From assembly GCF_001936615.1 (NCBI RefSeq), contig NZ_MLBF01000001.1, positions 62,001-126,000 on the forward strand: 64,000 bases of DNA, given 5' to 3'. A program made the position numbers and the translations under genes. Every line of letters starts with the position of its first letter. The stretch's first letter is position 1. This document shows, one piece after another, positions 8,449 to 17,564 of the stretch. The notes beneath the pieces were generated by a model. The model had not been told where the DNA came from. It made no database searches and was given only the letters and a program-made list of their open reading frames with translations. This DNA comes from Desulfosporosinus metallidurans. Its GTDB lineage: Bacteria; Bacillota; Desulfitobacteriia; Desulfitobacteriales; Desulfitobacteriaceae.

Positions 8449-8931
8449 ATGACCAATGAGGAATTTCAAGTTCTAATTTTAGCGGAGATTAAATCCCTTC
8501 GCCAAGACATGACTGAACGCTTCGATCAGGTTGACCAACGCTTCATCCAAGTGGATCAACGCTTTGATCAGGTCGATCAACGCTTCATCCAAGTGGATCA
8601 ACGCTTTGATCAGGTCGATCAACGCTTCATCCAAGTGGATCAACGCTTTGATCAGGTCGATCAACGCTTCATCCAAGTGGATCAACGCTTTGATCAGGTC
8701 GATCAACGCTTCATCCAAGTGGATCAACGCTTTGATCAGGTCGATCAACGGCTTGACAGTATTGATAATCGCCTGAGTTGGTTAGAAAAGCATGAAGAAA
8801 GTGATATCATAGCGACGCTCATGGTTATCAATAATAAGGTCAACGACCTTCACGAGATGTTCCGTTCTGTTTCCGAAGTCCTGGGAGATCACGAGTTGCG
8901 TATTCGCGCCTTGATTCGTCGTCCTGTTTAA
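8449..8931 (+). CDS. Heptad-repeat coiled-coil protein of unknown function
   Basis: A 160-residue soluble protein with no signal peptide or membrane segment. Residues 24-100 are eleven consecutive heptads alternating RFDQVDQ and RFIQVDQ, followed by degenerate heptads (RLDSIDN, RLSWLEK). Phe and Val fill the a/d positions, so a long parallel coiled coil is expected. The C-terminal 50 residues (from about 112, VINNKVNDLHEMF..) continue as amphipathic helix without perfect repeats. The start ATG has GAAAGGATG upstream. It is one of few plus-strand genes here and has its own terminator, so it is transcribed alone. Similar short repeat proteins occur in Clostridia without known function. The near-identity of the repeats at DNA level suggests recent expansion. 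Confidence 0.8.
   Translation: MTNEEFQVLILAEIKSLRQDMTERFDQVDQRFIQVDQRFDQVDQRFIQVDQRFDQVDQRFIQVDQRFDQVDQRFIQVDQRFDQVDQRFIQVDQRFDQVDQRLDSIDNRLSWLEKHEESDIIATLMVINNKVNDLHEMFRSVSEVLGDHELRIRALIRRPV
8518..8748 (+). repeat. In-frame 42-bp tandem repeat, 5.5 copies
   Basis: Eleven 21-bp units alternate between CGCTTTGATCAGGTCGATCA+A (A type) and CGCTTCATCCAAGTGGATCA+A (B type). Only the first A unit differs, by three bases. Because the unit is a multiple of three with no stop in several frames, other frames and the opposite strand stay open through the array without being genes. Confidence 0.95.
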
Positions 8932-8943
8932 ACATTGGGATAC

Positions 8944-8993
8944 AAAAGCCCCAGCAGAGAGAATTCTGTAGGGGCTTTTGTTAATTATTTTTA
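8944..8993 (+). terminator. Rho-independent terminator of the coiled-coil gene
   Basis: AAAAGCCCC (8944-8952) pairs with GGGGCTTTT (8971-8979), followed by a T-rich tract. It lies 13 bp after the stop codon. Confidence 0.85.
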
Positions 8994-9059
8994 CTTTTGT
9001 GATGTGAATGGAGGTTTAGTCCCCCAATTGATAATCATTGGATCGAAGAAATTGAAACT

Positions 9060-10100
9060 TTAGCCATGAAATCCGCCTGGGAAAAGAACTGGTGCAACTT
9101 TTGGTGTAAGCACCCCGAAAGCGTATCCCTGTTGCTTGAGATACTGTATAATCCGGGGAAGCGCATCAACGGTTGTGACCTTAGCACCGGCGTCATGCAT
9201 CAGGATAACAATTCTCGTCCGACCAGGTACTTGACTTTCAATATTACGGACGAGTTGATTAGCCGGGACGTGAGAGGCTGCAGCATCTCCGCTGCTTACA
9301 TTCCAATCATAAATCAAGTAATCCGCAGCATCCAGTGCATTGTAATAATTGACATGAAAATGGCCCTGGGTTCCTCCGGGCGCCCGCACAATCCTGGGGC
9401 GGATTCCAATCGTCTTAAAAATGAGTTCTTCCGTTTGTTTAATTTCAGCAATAAAGGCCTCAGGGCTACGATAAAGTAAATGGTAATTATGAGAATAGCT
9501 GTGATTACCGATTCCTTCCCCTTGATCGTATTCGGCCTTCAAAAGATTTGGATAGCTCTCAACTTGCTTGCCTAAGACGAAAAATGTTGCTTTTACACCC
9601 TCATCCTGAAGGATTTTAAGGATACGAGGAGTCGTTTCGGGATAAGGTCCGTCATCAAACGTCAAATAGGCAATCTTTGGTGGCTCTTCGTTAAAGATTC
9701 TTACGCGCATAGCCAACCCAGGTGCACTCGGTGGGGTCCCACTCAAGTCATAGTATGGATGAATTGGTGTTTGAGGAAGAGCCGGCGGGGGCGTGGGCGC
9801 GGGATTATTGTCACTTTCGTCGACCAGAACCGTAGGGGTCTGGTCAGTTATTGGCGGAACTGTCTCAGGGGGTGTTCCATTTTTTTGTTCTGGAATGGGT
9901 CCTTGTGGGATGTCCGGAGAATGCGGAATTTCTTTCCCCTCACTTGCTAACTCCGAAGTTTGAGATGGTACAGTCGTCCCTGCCAAAGAAACCATCGCCT
10001 TCGTCGACGTGTCCTGTTGGCATCCACTCAGATATACACTTGACAGAAGTGTCAACATCACAAGAGTTGCGCGCCATGTTTGCCCATTATTTTTCCACAT
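9060..10100 (-). CDS. Polysaccharide deacetylase lipoprotein (NodB domain)
   Basis: About 346 residues. A signal peptide ends in the lipobox YLSGC, so the protein is anchored outside the membrane. A Pro/Thr/Gln-rich linker (about 40-120) leads to a NodB domain from about residue 140 containing TFDDGP (147-152), the metal-ligand motif HSYSH (His200, His204), RAPGG in place of the common RPPyG, YDWNVSSGD and the LMHD motif near the C-terminus. These residues fit a metal-dependent N- or O-deacetylase acting on peptidoglycan or another cell-wall glycan. The ATG at 10100 is preferred because AGGG lies 9 nt upstream; an ATG 24 bp earlier has no site. Monocistronic by spacing. The exact glycan is unknown. 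Confidence 0.9.
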   Translation of the reverse strand: MWKNNGQTWRATLVMLTLLSSVYLSGCQQDTSTKAMVSLAGTTVPSQTSELASEGKEIPHSPDIPQGPIPEQKNGTPPETVPPITDQTPTVLVDESDNNPAPTPPPALPQTPIHPYYDLSGTPPSAPGLAMRVRIFNEEPPKIAYLTFDDGPYPETTPRILKILQDEGVKATFFVLGKQVESYPNLLKAEYDQGEGIGNHSYSHNYHLLYRSPEAFIAEIKQTEELIFKTIGIRPRIVRAPGGTQGHFHVNYYNALDAADYLIYDWNVSSGDAAASHVPANQLVRNIESQVPGRTRIVILMHDAGAKVTTVDALPRIIQYLKQQGYAFGVLTPKVAPVLFPGGFHG

Positions 10101-10307
10101 TATGTCTGTCCCTACCTTGCCCATAGTTGAGATTCGAGGTTCGAAATCCGTAGTCCAAGATCAGAATGCCGAGTATCACATATTTAGTTCCTAGATGAGT
10201 GAAGAGTTCAACTTATCCTTAAGATCTCTGAGTCCTTTACGCTGATTTTCATAAATATATTCCGTTTGAGACAGAAAGTGCCTGTACCGTCTTTTTCTTA
10301 TTATAAT

Positions 10308-11321
10308 TTAATACAAAACATCCATCGTTATATCGTTTAGAGTTGGGCAACCCGTCAAAATCATAGCTTGTTTGAGTTCATTGGTCATTGTGTTAATCGC
10401 TAAGGCAACTCCTTCGGCACCTCCGCCATAAGCCGCAATTACGAGTGGCCTGCCAATCAGGACTGCATCCGCACCAAGTGCCAACATTTTTAAAACATCC
10501 GTACCGGTTCGAACTCCGCCGTCAACAATCACAGGAATTCGTCCATCAACCACAGCAGCAATTTCCGAGACAATTTCAGCCGTCCCTGGCGTGTGATCAA
10601 GCACTCGTCCTCCGTGATTCGATACGACAAGTGCAGCAGCACCCACCTCCAGGGCCATTTCAGCTTCGTCCACCGTCATAATTCCTTTTATAATAAAGGG
10701 CAAAGACGTGCTAGAAATGATCTCTTTCATTTCATCTTTAGTTTTTGGCCCAACAGGCTGACCCTTTAAAGCCATCGTGACCAGGCCAGCTCCATCTGTA
10801 TCCATGCCCACCGCAAGGACCTTTGCTTCCTCCGCACGTCGCAGATATTTGAGAACTTCTTCCTGCTCCCGTGGTTTAATGAACGGAATCCCACGGCCTT
10901 GGGCTTTAATAATCTCATCCACTCCGGAATTATACATAGCAGGGTCTGCTCCGTCCCCAGTACACCCTATGGTTCCTGTCGCAAGACATCCCTGAATGAT
11001 GGCCTCTGCCCATTCCTCTTCATTCAAAGCACCACCCATGTTATACACATTCCCGGTAATAGGTGCACCAAGAATCGGAGTTGAAAGCTCTTGACCAAAC
11101 AGTTTGTACCTTGTATCTGGGTTTTTAGCAGCGTGAAGTGTTCTCATATTTAGGCGAAACGCTGCCAGTGCTTCCACGTTATTTTTAAACGATGCCGCAG
11201 TACCCAACCCTCCCATGCCCGGAACTTCCCCTGCACAGACCTTTCCATTACATTCGGGGCAAACCCGACAAAACCCCTTGAGCTTTTCCCGCGCAGTTTG
11301 GCGAACTGTTTTCATATCCAT
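10308..11321 (-). CDS. FMN-dependent alpha-hydroxy-acid dehydrogenase with N-terminal cysteine cluster
   Basis: A 337-residue TIM-barrel flavoprotein of the lactate/glycolate oxidase family. The catalytic segment SNHGGR (234-239, His236 as base) and the phosphate-binding VDGGVRTGTDVLKML and LIGRP segments are present, so FMN binding and oxidation of a 2-hydroxy acid are plausible. Unusually, the N-terminus carries C18-x2-C21-x2-C24-x4-C29, which could hold an iron-sulfur cluster. The barrel lacks the large loop 4 region of classical oxidases and is short (family usually 350-390). The start ATG at 11321 has a perfect GGAGG 8 nt upstream. In an anaerobe, electrons would more likely pass to a redox partner than to oxygen. 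The substrate is unknown. Confidence 0.8.
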   Translation of the reverse strand: MDMKTVRQTAREKLKGFCRVCPECNGKVCAGEVPGMGGLGTAASFKNNVEALAAFRLNMRTLHAAKNPDTRYKLFGQELSTPILGAPITGNVYNMGGALNEEEWAEAIIQGCLATGTIGCTGDGADPAMYNSGVDEIIKAQGRGIPFIKPREQEEVLKYLRRAEEAKVLAVGMDTDGAGLVTMALKGQPVGPKTKDEMKEIISSTSLPFIIKGIMTVDEAEMALEVGAAALVVSNHGGRVLDHTPGTAEIVSEIAAVVDGRIPVIVDGGVRTGTDVLKMLALGADAVLIGRPLVIAAYGGGAEGVALAINTMTNELKQAMILTGCPTLNDITMDVLY

Positions 11322-11374
11322 TTCAAAATCCTCCACTCATTAATTCTTATCTTTTTCCCTTTTTGTCACGTTCA

Positions 11375-11394
11375 GGCACAATGCATCGTGCCCC
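11375..11394. repeat. REP-like palindrome touching the HAD gene stop codon
   Basis: GGCACaatgcatcGTGCC forms a short hairpin, and the minus-strand reading TAGGGGCACGATGCATTGTG starts with the TAG stop of the upstream gene. A related GATGCATCGTGC core sits at 20374-20384, also at a stop codon. A dispersed palindrome family is inferred. Confidence 0.5.
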
Positions 11395-12218
11395 TACAAA
11401 ATTCTATCCAAAACATATCGTTCAATGGCCTCCGCGACTCCGTCTTCCTCATTGGTGGTCGTTACGATATCCGCCTGTTCCTTAATTTCCTGGCGAGCAT
11501 TTCCCATGGCCACTCCTACACCCGCGTATTTAATCATTTCCAAATCATTGAAACTATCCCCGATGGCCATAACCTCTTCTTGGGCAATTCCAAATTGTTT
11601 TGCCAAAGCGGCTAAAGCGACACCCTTATTGACGGTACAATCCGTCATCTCCAAGAAACAGGGCTTTGATTTTGTAATGTGCACCTTTTCCCCATAGCGT
11701 TGTCCCAACAAGGGGGCCAATTGATCGAGCTCCGTTTCCTCAGCCATAAGGAGGATCTTCTCTACCCCTTCTAGTTCCTGGGAAAGCAGGATGGACAGGT
11801 CTGCTTCCTCAATATGAACACTTGCGATCCGAGCATACTCCCGTGACCATTCATTCACTTGGGGAGTAATAACTCGATCTTTGAGATAAACTTGAGCATA
11901 AAGCCCTCGATCCGCAACATCTTGGACAATCTCTGCAGCCAACGAGCTGGGGATAACGCGCCGAAATAGAATCTCTCCACTTAAAACTTGTTGGATCATC
12001 GCCCCATGGTACGTGATCACGGGGACATCCAGCCCCAGTTGTTCTGCATAGGGACGCGTAGAAATGGGCATCCGCCCGGTTGCAATAGTCATTTTAACAC
12101 CCTGTGCCTGTGCTTTTTGAATCGCTTTTACGACACGGGGAGAGATCGTCCAATTATCCCTAAGCAATGTGTCATCAAGATCCATAGCTACTAATCGAAT
12201 CGCCAATACCTTTGCCAC
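11394..12218 (-). CDS. Cof-type HAD superfamily sugar-phosphate phosphatase
   Basis: A 274-residue cytosolic HAD hydrolase of the Cof/YidA (type IIB cap) group. The nucleophile motif I is DLDDT (residues 13-17), motif II is the TIATGR segment, and motifs III/IV are the SKPCFLEM..NKGVAL and GDSFNDLEMI segments. Such enzymes dephosphorylate sugar phosphates, flavin precursors or phosphorylated cofactors, with broad overlap. The start is uncertain: the GTG at 12218 abuts its AAGGA, while a TTG at 12206 has AAGGAG 11 nt upstream. It lies 72 bp upstream of the FMN enzyme on the same strand, so the two may be co-transcribed. Confidence 0.85.
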   Translation of the reverse strand: MAKVLAIRLVAMDLDDTLLRDNWTISPRVVKAIQKAQAQGVKMTIATGRMPISTRPYAEQLGLDVPVITYHGAMIQQVLSGEILFRRVIPSSLAAEIVQDVADRGLYAQVYLKDRVITPQVNEWSREYARIASVHIEEADLSILLSQELEGVEKILLMAEETELDQLAPLLGQRYGEKVHITKSKPCFLEMTDCTVNKGVALAALAKQFGIAQEEVMAIGDSFNDLEMIKYAGVGVAMGNARQEIKEQADIVTTTNEEDGVAEAIERYVLDRIL

Positions 12219-12346
12219 TCCTTGCTAACTCTTCATTCGACAATTGAAGGGACTTTCCTTTCCCTTTTGACAAATTATTTCGAGACAAATCCCTTATGTC
12301 GTCATCCTTTTGATCTATCAAGAATTAAGCTAGCTCACAAGCTAAA

Positions 12347-15163
12347 CTAGCCTAAATAACGCTTTAAATACTGCCCTGTATAGGATGGTGGGAAAGCAGC
12401 GATCTCCTCCGGTGTCCCTGCGATTACGACTTCTCCGCCTCGGTTTCCCCCTTCCGGTCCAAGGTCAATAAGCCAGTCTGCCGTTTTGATAACATCAAGA
12501 TTATGCTCAATGACGAGTACCGTATCCCCAGCATCCACCAAACGATGAAGGACATGAAGGAGCTTGTCTATGTCTGCAGTGTGCAAGCCTGTCGTCGGTT
12601 CATCAAGAATATATATCGTCTTCCCCGTGCTGCGTCGGCTCAACTCTGTGGCAAGTTTAATACGCTGTGCTTCTCCCCCAGATAATGTGGTTGCGGGTTG
12701 CCCCAGACGAATGTAGCCAAGCCCCACATCCTGCATCGTCTGGAATTTGCGGGCAATTTTTTGGACTACTTTGAAAAACTCCACTGCTTCATCCACGGTC
12801 ATCTCTAGGACTTCTGCAATACTTTTTCCTTTATAACGCACTTCTAAGGTCTCACGGTTATACCGCTTTCCTTCACACACTTCACATGGAACGTAGACAT
12901 CCGGCAAGAAATGCATCTCAATCTTGATAATTCCATCTCCACGGCAGGCCTCACAGCGTCCGCCTTTGACATTAAAGCTAAACCGTCCTGGTTTGTAACC
13001 CCGCACCTTGGCCTCTGGGGTTATGGAAAAGAGTTCTCGGATAAAATCGAAAACACCGGTATAGGTTGCGGGGTTTGAGCGAGGAGTCCGCCCGATCGGA
13101 GATTGATCAATTTCAATGACCTTTTCCAGATGCTCCAACCCCTCCAACCGATCATGAGCCCCAGCACGAAGCCTTGCTCCATTAAGTTTGGACGCAAGTC
13201 CTTTATAGATGATCTCGTTGACCAAGGTACTTTTACCTGAGCCGGAAACTCCGGTCACACAGGTGAAGACCCCTAAAGGGATGCGCACATGGATATTTTT
13301 CAGGTTGTTTTCTCGTACGCCAGAAACTTCAAGCCACTTTCCGTTCGGCTGTCGACGATGCTTGGGCACTGCAATCTGTTTTGTACCACTCAAATACTGC
13401 CCTGTGATGGAGTCTTTATTGGCCCTGATTTCCTCAATCGTGCCCTCGGCCACAACCCGCCCGCCGTGAGCCCCAGCTCCAGGACCGATATCAATAATAT
13501 GGTCTGCGGCAACCATCGTATCCTCATCATGCTCTACCACAATCAGGGTATTTCCGAGGTCCCTTAAATGTTTAAGGGTTGTAAGCAAACGAGCATTATC
13601 TCGCTGGTGAAGCCCAATACTCGGTTCATCTAGGACATAAAGGACCCCCATTAGGCTTGACCCGATCTGTGTCGCAAGACGAATGCGCTGTGCTTCTCCA
13701 CCTGAGAGTGAACCAGCTGCCCGTCCGAGGGTCAGATAGTCCAAACCAACGTTCATCAGGAATCCAAGTCTCTCTCTGATTTCCTTCAAAATCTGGTGGG
13801 CAATGGTTTCTTCTTTCGGCGTGAGGCTCAGTTTATTGAGGAAACTTAGTGTTTCTATAATCGGAAGACGAGTCAAATCATCAATAGAGATTCCGCCCAC
13901 CTTCACGGCTAACGCTTCTGGTTTCAGGCGTTTCCCTTGACACTCTGGGCAAGGGTTTTCACTCATATATCCTTCGATTTCGGCACGCACCATTTCTGAA
14001 GTTGACTCCCGGTACCTGCGTTCGAAAAGGGGGACAAGTCCTTCGAAGTTGGTATTATACGTCTTTAATTGATCGAAGATATTCTGATACTGGAACGAAA
14101 TAGGGCTCTCTGTTCCGTAGAGCAATCCTTTCCACTGGTGATCCGTGAGTTCTTTTAAGGGGGTTTCCATCCCAAATCCCAAGTTCTGAGCTACGGCCCC
14201 CATCATTTTGGGGTAATAGGTTGAGGTAGATTTTGCCCAAGGTGCTATCGCCCCGGTTGCCATAGACAGGGAACGGTCCGGAATGAGCAGGTCGATGTCG
14301 ACTACAAGATTTGCCCCTAGTCCAGTACACGCAGGGCAAGCACCATAGGGACTGTTAAAGGAAAAAAGTCGAGGGGAAATCTCTTCGAGAGCGATCCCAC
14401 AATCTGGACAGGCGAAGTTCTCGCTGAAGAGCATCTCCTCTCCGTCGATAATGTCCGCGATGAGATTCCCTTCGCCGAGTTTGAGCGCTGTTTCCAAAGA
14501 ATCCGCTAAACGTTCGGCGCTTTCAGGCTTCAGGGAAATACGATCAATCACGACTTCAATGGAGTGTTTTTTGTTCTTGGTCAGTTTGATCTCTTCACTA
14601 AGGTCCCTTGTTTCCCCGTCCACACGCACGCGGACATACCCAGCCTTGCGAACGTCCTCCAAGGCCTTTTGATGTTCTCCTTTTTTCCCCTTCACGAGCG
14701 GAGCCAAGATCTGCAATTTGGTGCGCTCAGGTAAACACATGAGCTGGTCTACCATTTGCTGAATCGTTTGCTGAGAAATCCCTCGCCCACACTTGGGACA
14801 GTGGGGATGCCCGATCCGAGCATACAGCAGACGAAGATAATCTGAAACCTCTGTCGCCGTGCCCACTGTCGACCTAGGATTGCGGTTGGTCGTCTTCTGG
14901 TCAATGGAAATGGCTGGAGAAAGACCCTCGATGGAATCCACATCTGGCTTGTCCATTTGGCCCAAGAACTGGCGGGCATAAGCTGAAAGAGATTCCACAT
15001 AACGTCGCTGTCCTTCGGCATAAATTGTATCAAAGGCTAGGGATGATTTCCCTGAGCCGGACAATCCAGTGATTACGACTAGTTTGTCACGTGGGATATC
15101 GATGTTGATGTTTTTTAAGTTATGAGCGCGTGCACCCCGCACGCGTAGGTAGTCTTGGGTCAT
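12347..15163 (-). CDS. uvrA: Excinuclease ABC subunit A
   Basis: A 938-residue UvrA, full length for the family. It has two ABC ATPase modules: the first Walker A is GLSGSGKS near residue 33-40, the second GVSGSGKS in the C-terminal half, each with a signature [10 protein letters not shown] or [10 protein letters not shown] and a DEPS or DEPT Walker B. Zinc-binding cysteine pairs are visible at CPKCG, CPDCG, and [12 protein letters not shown]. UvrA dimers scan DNA for bulky lesions and load UvrB in nucleotide excision repair. The start ATG has AGGAGG 6 nt upstream. uvrB lies just upstream on the same strand; the spacer between them holds mobile-element debris. Confidence 0.98.
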   Translation of the reverse strand: MTQDYLRVRGARAHNLKNINIDIPRDKLVVITGLSGSGKSSLAFDTIYAEGQRRYVESLSAYARQFLGQMDKPDVDSIEGLSPAISIDQKTTNRNPRSTVGTATEVSDYLRLLYARIGHPHCPKCGRGISQQTIQQMVDQLMCLPERTKLQILAPLVKGKKGEHQKALEDVRKAGYVRVRVDGETRDLSEEIKLTKNKKHSIEVVIDRISLKPESAERLADSLETALKLGEGNLIADIIDGEEMLFSENFACPDCGIALEEISPRLFSFNSPYGACPACTGLGANLVVDIDLLIPDRSLSMATGAIAPWAKSTSTYYPKMMGAVAQNLGFGMETPLKELTDHQWKGLLYGTESPISFQYQNIFDQLKTYNTNFEGLVPLFERRYRESTSEMVRAEIEGYMSENPCPECQGKRLKPEALAVKVGGISIDDLTRLPIIETLSFLNKLSLTPKEETIAHQILKEIRERLGFLMNVGLDYLTLGRAAGSLSGGEAQRIRLATQIGSSLMGVLYVLDEPSIGLHQRDNARLLTTLKHLRDLGNTLIVVEHDEDTMVAADHIIDIGPGAGAHGGRVVAEGTIEEIRANKDSITGQYLSGTKQIAVPKHRRQPNGKWLEVSGVRENNLKNIHVRIPLGVFTCVTGVSGSGKSTLVNEIIYKGLASKLNGARLRAGAHDRLEGLEHLEKVIEIDQSPIGRTPRSNPATYTGVFDFIRELFSITPEAKVRGYKPGRFSFNVKGGRCEACRGDGIIKIEMHFLPDVYVPCEVCEGKRYNRETLEVRYKGKSIAEVLEMTVDEAVEFFKVVQKIARKFQTMQDVGLGYIRLGQPATTLSGGEAQRIKLATELSRRSTGKTIYILDEPTTGLHTADIDKLLHVLHRLVDAGDTVLVIEHNLDVIKTADWLIDLGPEGGNRGGEVVIAGTPEEIAAFPPSYTGQYLKRYLG

Positions 15164-15182
15164 GATTGGCCTCCTAATCTAG

Positions 15183-15214
15183 GATGCAAGTTGGGGACGG
15201 TTCTTGACTTGCAT
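15183..15214. repeat. GGGGACGGTTCTTGACTTGC-type palindrome upstream of uvrA
   Basis: ATGCAAGT (15184-15191) and ACTTGCAT (15207-15214) pair across GGGGACGGTTCTTG. This GGGACGGTTCT core is a recurrent intergenic palindrome in Firmicutes that is often linked to REP-associated (Y1-type) transposases; that link is from memory and not tested here. It lies only 20 bp ahead of the uvrA start. Confidence 0.5.
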
Positions 15215-15269
15215 TTTATCCACTTCCAAGACTCCCACTTCTATAAGTGGGAGTTCCATGCTCTGCTTC
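15214..15269 (-). mobile_element. IS200/IS605-type end relic abutting the uvrB stop
   Basis: Read on the minus strand the segment runs GAAGCAGAGCATGGAA, then the hairpin CTCCCACTTATAGAAGTGGGAG, then TCTTGGAAGTGGATAAA. The same 50-60 bases recur at 55080-55140 with few changes. Subterminal imperfect hairpins like this mark the ends of IS200/IS605 elements. No transposase or TnpB frame accompanies it. The uvrB TGA overlaps its first bases. Confidence 0.6.
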
Positions 15270-17298
15270 ACTTCTTGCTTTCTCGCTTTGATCGCTTATA
15301 CCTAGCATTCCCTCGTTGTTGACTGGTCATTTTGTATTTATTTTCTTCCCCTTTTAGCTCAATCATAGCATCTCGGATTTCAGCGGCTCGTTCAAAATCC
15401 AAGTCTCGGGCTGCTAGGCGCATTTCGTCTTCTAGGCTCTTAATAAGGTTGGCTAGCTCTTCGGGAGGGAGTTTTGAGCCGTAGGCCTTTTTCATTTCGG
15501 CAACTTTGGTTGCCTCTGGTGCGTCATGAACCTTCTTATAGATGGTTTGGGGAGTAATTCCCATTTTATCGTTCCAGGCCTTTTGGATCGTTCGACGTCG
15601 ATTCGTCTCATCCAGGGCAAGCTGCATTGAGCGGGTGATCTTGTCGCCATACATGATGACTTTACCCTGGGCGTGGCGGGCTGCTCGACCAATGGTCTGA
15701 ATGAGCGAGCGGTCTGATCTAAGGAATCCTTCTTTGTCGGCGTCGAGAATTGCCACCAGAGACACCTCTGGCAAGTCAAGTCCTTCCCGCAGAAGGTTAA
15801 TCCCAACCACCACGTCAATGTCCCCAAGGCGAAGCTCCCGAAGGATTTCCACTCGTTCAAGTGTCTTAATGTCCGAGTGGAGGTACTTAACCTTAATCTC
15901 TAAGTTTTTAAGGTAATCCGTCAAATCCTCGGCCATCTTCTTAGTTAGAGTCGTCACGAGAACTCGCTCATTTTTAGCGATCCGCGCTCTGATTTCCCCA
16001 AGCAAATCATCGATCTGACCCTTAGTTTGGCGGACATGAATCTCCGGATCCAACAACCCCGTGGGACGAATAATCTGTTCTACCACCGTCGGACAGTGCT
16101 CCAATTCATAAGGCCCTGGGGTCGCGCTTACATAGATGCTTTGCTTAATCTTCCGTTCAAATTCGGCAAACCTCAGCGGTCGATTATCCAACGCTGACGG
16201 GAGGCGAAAACCATAGTTCACTAATGTGGTTTTACGTGATCGGTCTCCTTCATACATGCCTCTGACCTGGGGAAGTGAAACGTGGGATTCATCCACAAAA
16301 AGGAGGAAATCCTCTGGGAAATAATGAAGTAAGGTATAGGGGGTCTCCCCTGGCTCACGGAAGGTCAAGTGACGGGAATAATTTTCGATCCCATTGCAAA
16401 AACCCATTTCTCGGAGCATTTCTAAGTCATAGCGTGTTCGCTGTTCCAAGCGTTGTCCTTCGAGAAGTTTGTTCTCCGATTCGAAGACCTTAAGTCGTTC
16501 CTCCAGCTCTTGCTCGATATTCTCAGCAGCCTCCATGACCTTTTCGTGGGCAGTGACATAGTGCGAATTTGGGAAAATCGAGACATGGTTCCGTTCCGCT
16601 AGTATCTCCCCGGTTAGCACATTGATCTCGTAAATATGTTCGATTTCATCGCCGAACATTTCCACCCGAATCACCCGTTCACTGGAACTCGAGGGATAGA
16701 TCTCCACGACATCCCCTCTTACTCGAAATGTTCCCCGGGTAAAAGCCACATCATTACGATCATATTGAATGGCAATGAGCTTACGCAAAATCTCGTTACG
16801 ATCCACGACTTGTCCCTGCCGTAGCGAAAGTACAAGATCGCGATACTCCTCCGGTGAACCTAAACCGTAAATACAGGAAACGCTGGCCACCACAATCACA
16901 TCACGCCGCTCCAAAAGCGCAGCAGTCGCCGAGTGACGCAGTTTTTCGATCTCGTCGTTGATCGAAGCGTCCTTCTCGATAAACGTATCGCTGGAGGGAA
17001 CATACGCCTCTGGTTGGTAATAATCATAGTAACTCACAAAGTATTCCACGGCATTTTCAGGGAAATACTCTTTAAATTCGCTATACAATTGCGCAGCCAA
17101 TGTTTTGTTATGGGCCAGAATCAGTGTTGGCCGCTGCACCTTCGTTATTATATTAGCCATCGTAAACGTCTTGCCCGAGCCTGTAACTCCGAGCAATGTT
17201 TGATATCTCCGACCTTCATTTACTCCAGCGATAAGCTCGTCTATAGCCTGAGGCTGATCTCCTGAAGGTTGGTAAGGGGCATGCAAACGAAATTCCAT
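15268..17298 (-). CDS. uvrB: Excinuclease ABC subunit B
   Basis: A 676-residue UvrB helicase-like protein. Walker A GVTGSGKT lies near residues 39-46, followed by the beta-hairpin region with [10 protein letters not shown] that inserts between DNA strands, the DESH Walker B, helicase motif V/VI ([21 protein letters not shown]) and the C-terminal UVR domain ([22 protein letters not shown]) that binds UvrC. UvrB verifies damage after UvrA loading. Length is at the family norm; the last dozen residues are Lys/Arg/Ser-rich. The ATG has GGAG 8 nt upstream. It is followed directly by the IS-type relic and then uvrA, the usual operon order in Firmicutes. Confidence 0.98.
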   Translation of the reverse strand: MEFRLHAPYQPSGDQPQAIDELIAGVNEGRRYQTLLGVTGSGKTFTMANIITKVQRPTLILAHNKTLAAQLYSEFKEYFPENAVEYFVSYYDYYQPEAYVPSSDTFIEKDASINDEIEKLRHSATAALLERRDVIVVASVSCIYGLGSPEEYRDLVLSLRQGQVVDRNEILRKLIAIQYDRNDVAFTRGTFRVRGDVVEIYPSSSSERVIRVEMFGDEIEHIYEINVLTGEILAERNHVSIFPNSHYVTAHEKVMEAAENIEQELEERLKVFESENKLLEGQRLEQRTRYDLEMLREMGFCNGIENYSRHLTFREPGETPYTLLHYFPEDFLLFVDESHVSLPQVRGMYEGDRSRKTTLVNYGFRLPSALDNRPLRFAEFERKIKQSIYVSATPGPYELEHCPTVVEQIIRPTGLLDPEIHVRQTKGQIDDLLGEIRARIAKNERVLVTTLTKKMAEDLTDYLKNLEIKVKYLHSDIKTLERVEILRELRLGDIDVVVGINLLREGLDLPEVSLVAILDADKEGFLRSDRSLIQTIGRAARHAQGKVIMYGDKITRSMQLALDETNRRRTIQKAWNDKMGITPQTIYKKVHDAPEATKVAEMKKAYGSKLPPEELANLIKSLEDEMRLAARDLDFERAAEIRDAMIELKGEENKYKMTSQQRGNARYKRSKRESKK

Positions 17299-17344
17299 GC
17301 TCCGATCTCCCTTTCCATAAATATAATCTAGAAATGACGAAAAT

Positions 17345-17380
17345 AATCATTAAATCCTTCAATTGAAGAACTTAATGATT
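17345..17380. repeat. Inverted repeat upstream of uvrB
   Basis: AATCATTAA (17345-17353) and TTAATGATT (17372-17380) flank a second short palindrome CTTCAATTGAAG. It lies in the 266-bp gap upstream of uvrB, roughly 45 bp before its start, and could be an operator for a repressor or part of a terminator. No LexA-type box is evident to me. Confidence 0.4.
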
Positions 17381-17525
17381 ATAATTCTTCTTAGTTTATT
17401 TTACATCTAAGGCTTTGCTTATTCAAATTTATATTTACTTCGCAAGAGTTCCAACACTTCCCATCAACCCCAACCATTACCAAGTGAAGACCTCCAAAAA
17501 TGCATTCCTTCTGCCCCTAATATAG

Positions 17526-17557
17526 ACTTAAAGTCGAAGGCACCTTCGACTTTAAGT
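17526..17557. terminator. Perfect hairpin after the binding-protein-like gene
   Basis: ACTTAAAGTCGAAGG and CCTTCGACTTTAAGT form a 15-bp perfect stem with a two-base loop, 8 bp past the stop at 17565. The T-run on the minus strand is weak (CTATATT), so termination efficiency is uncertain; it may also protect the mRNA end. Confidence 0.6.
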
Positions 17558-17564
17558 ATTTTCC

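Noticed and set aside
8479..8776. Overlapping open frames on both strands across the 42-bp repeats
   Set aside because: They arise because a 21-bp unit without stops keeps several frames open; only the 8449-8931 frame has a ribosome binding site, a terminator and a non-repeat tail.
12347..17298. Mobile-element insertion disrupting uvrA or uvrB
   Set aside because: Both proteins are full length with all motifs; the relic lies only in the spacer and at the last codon.
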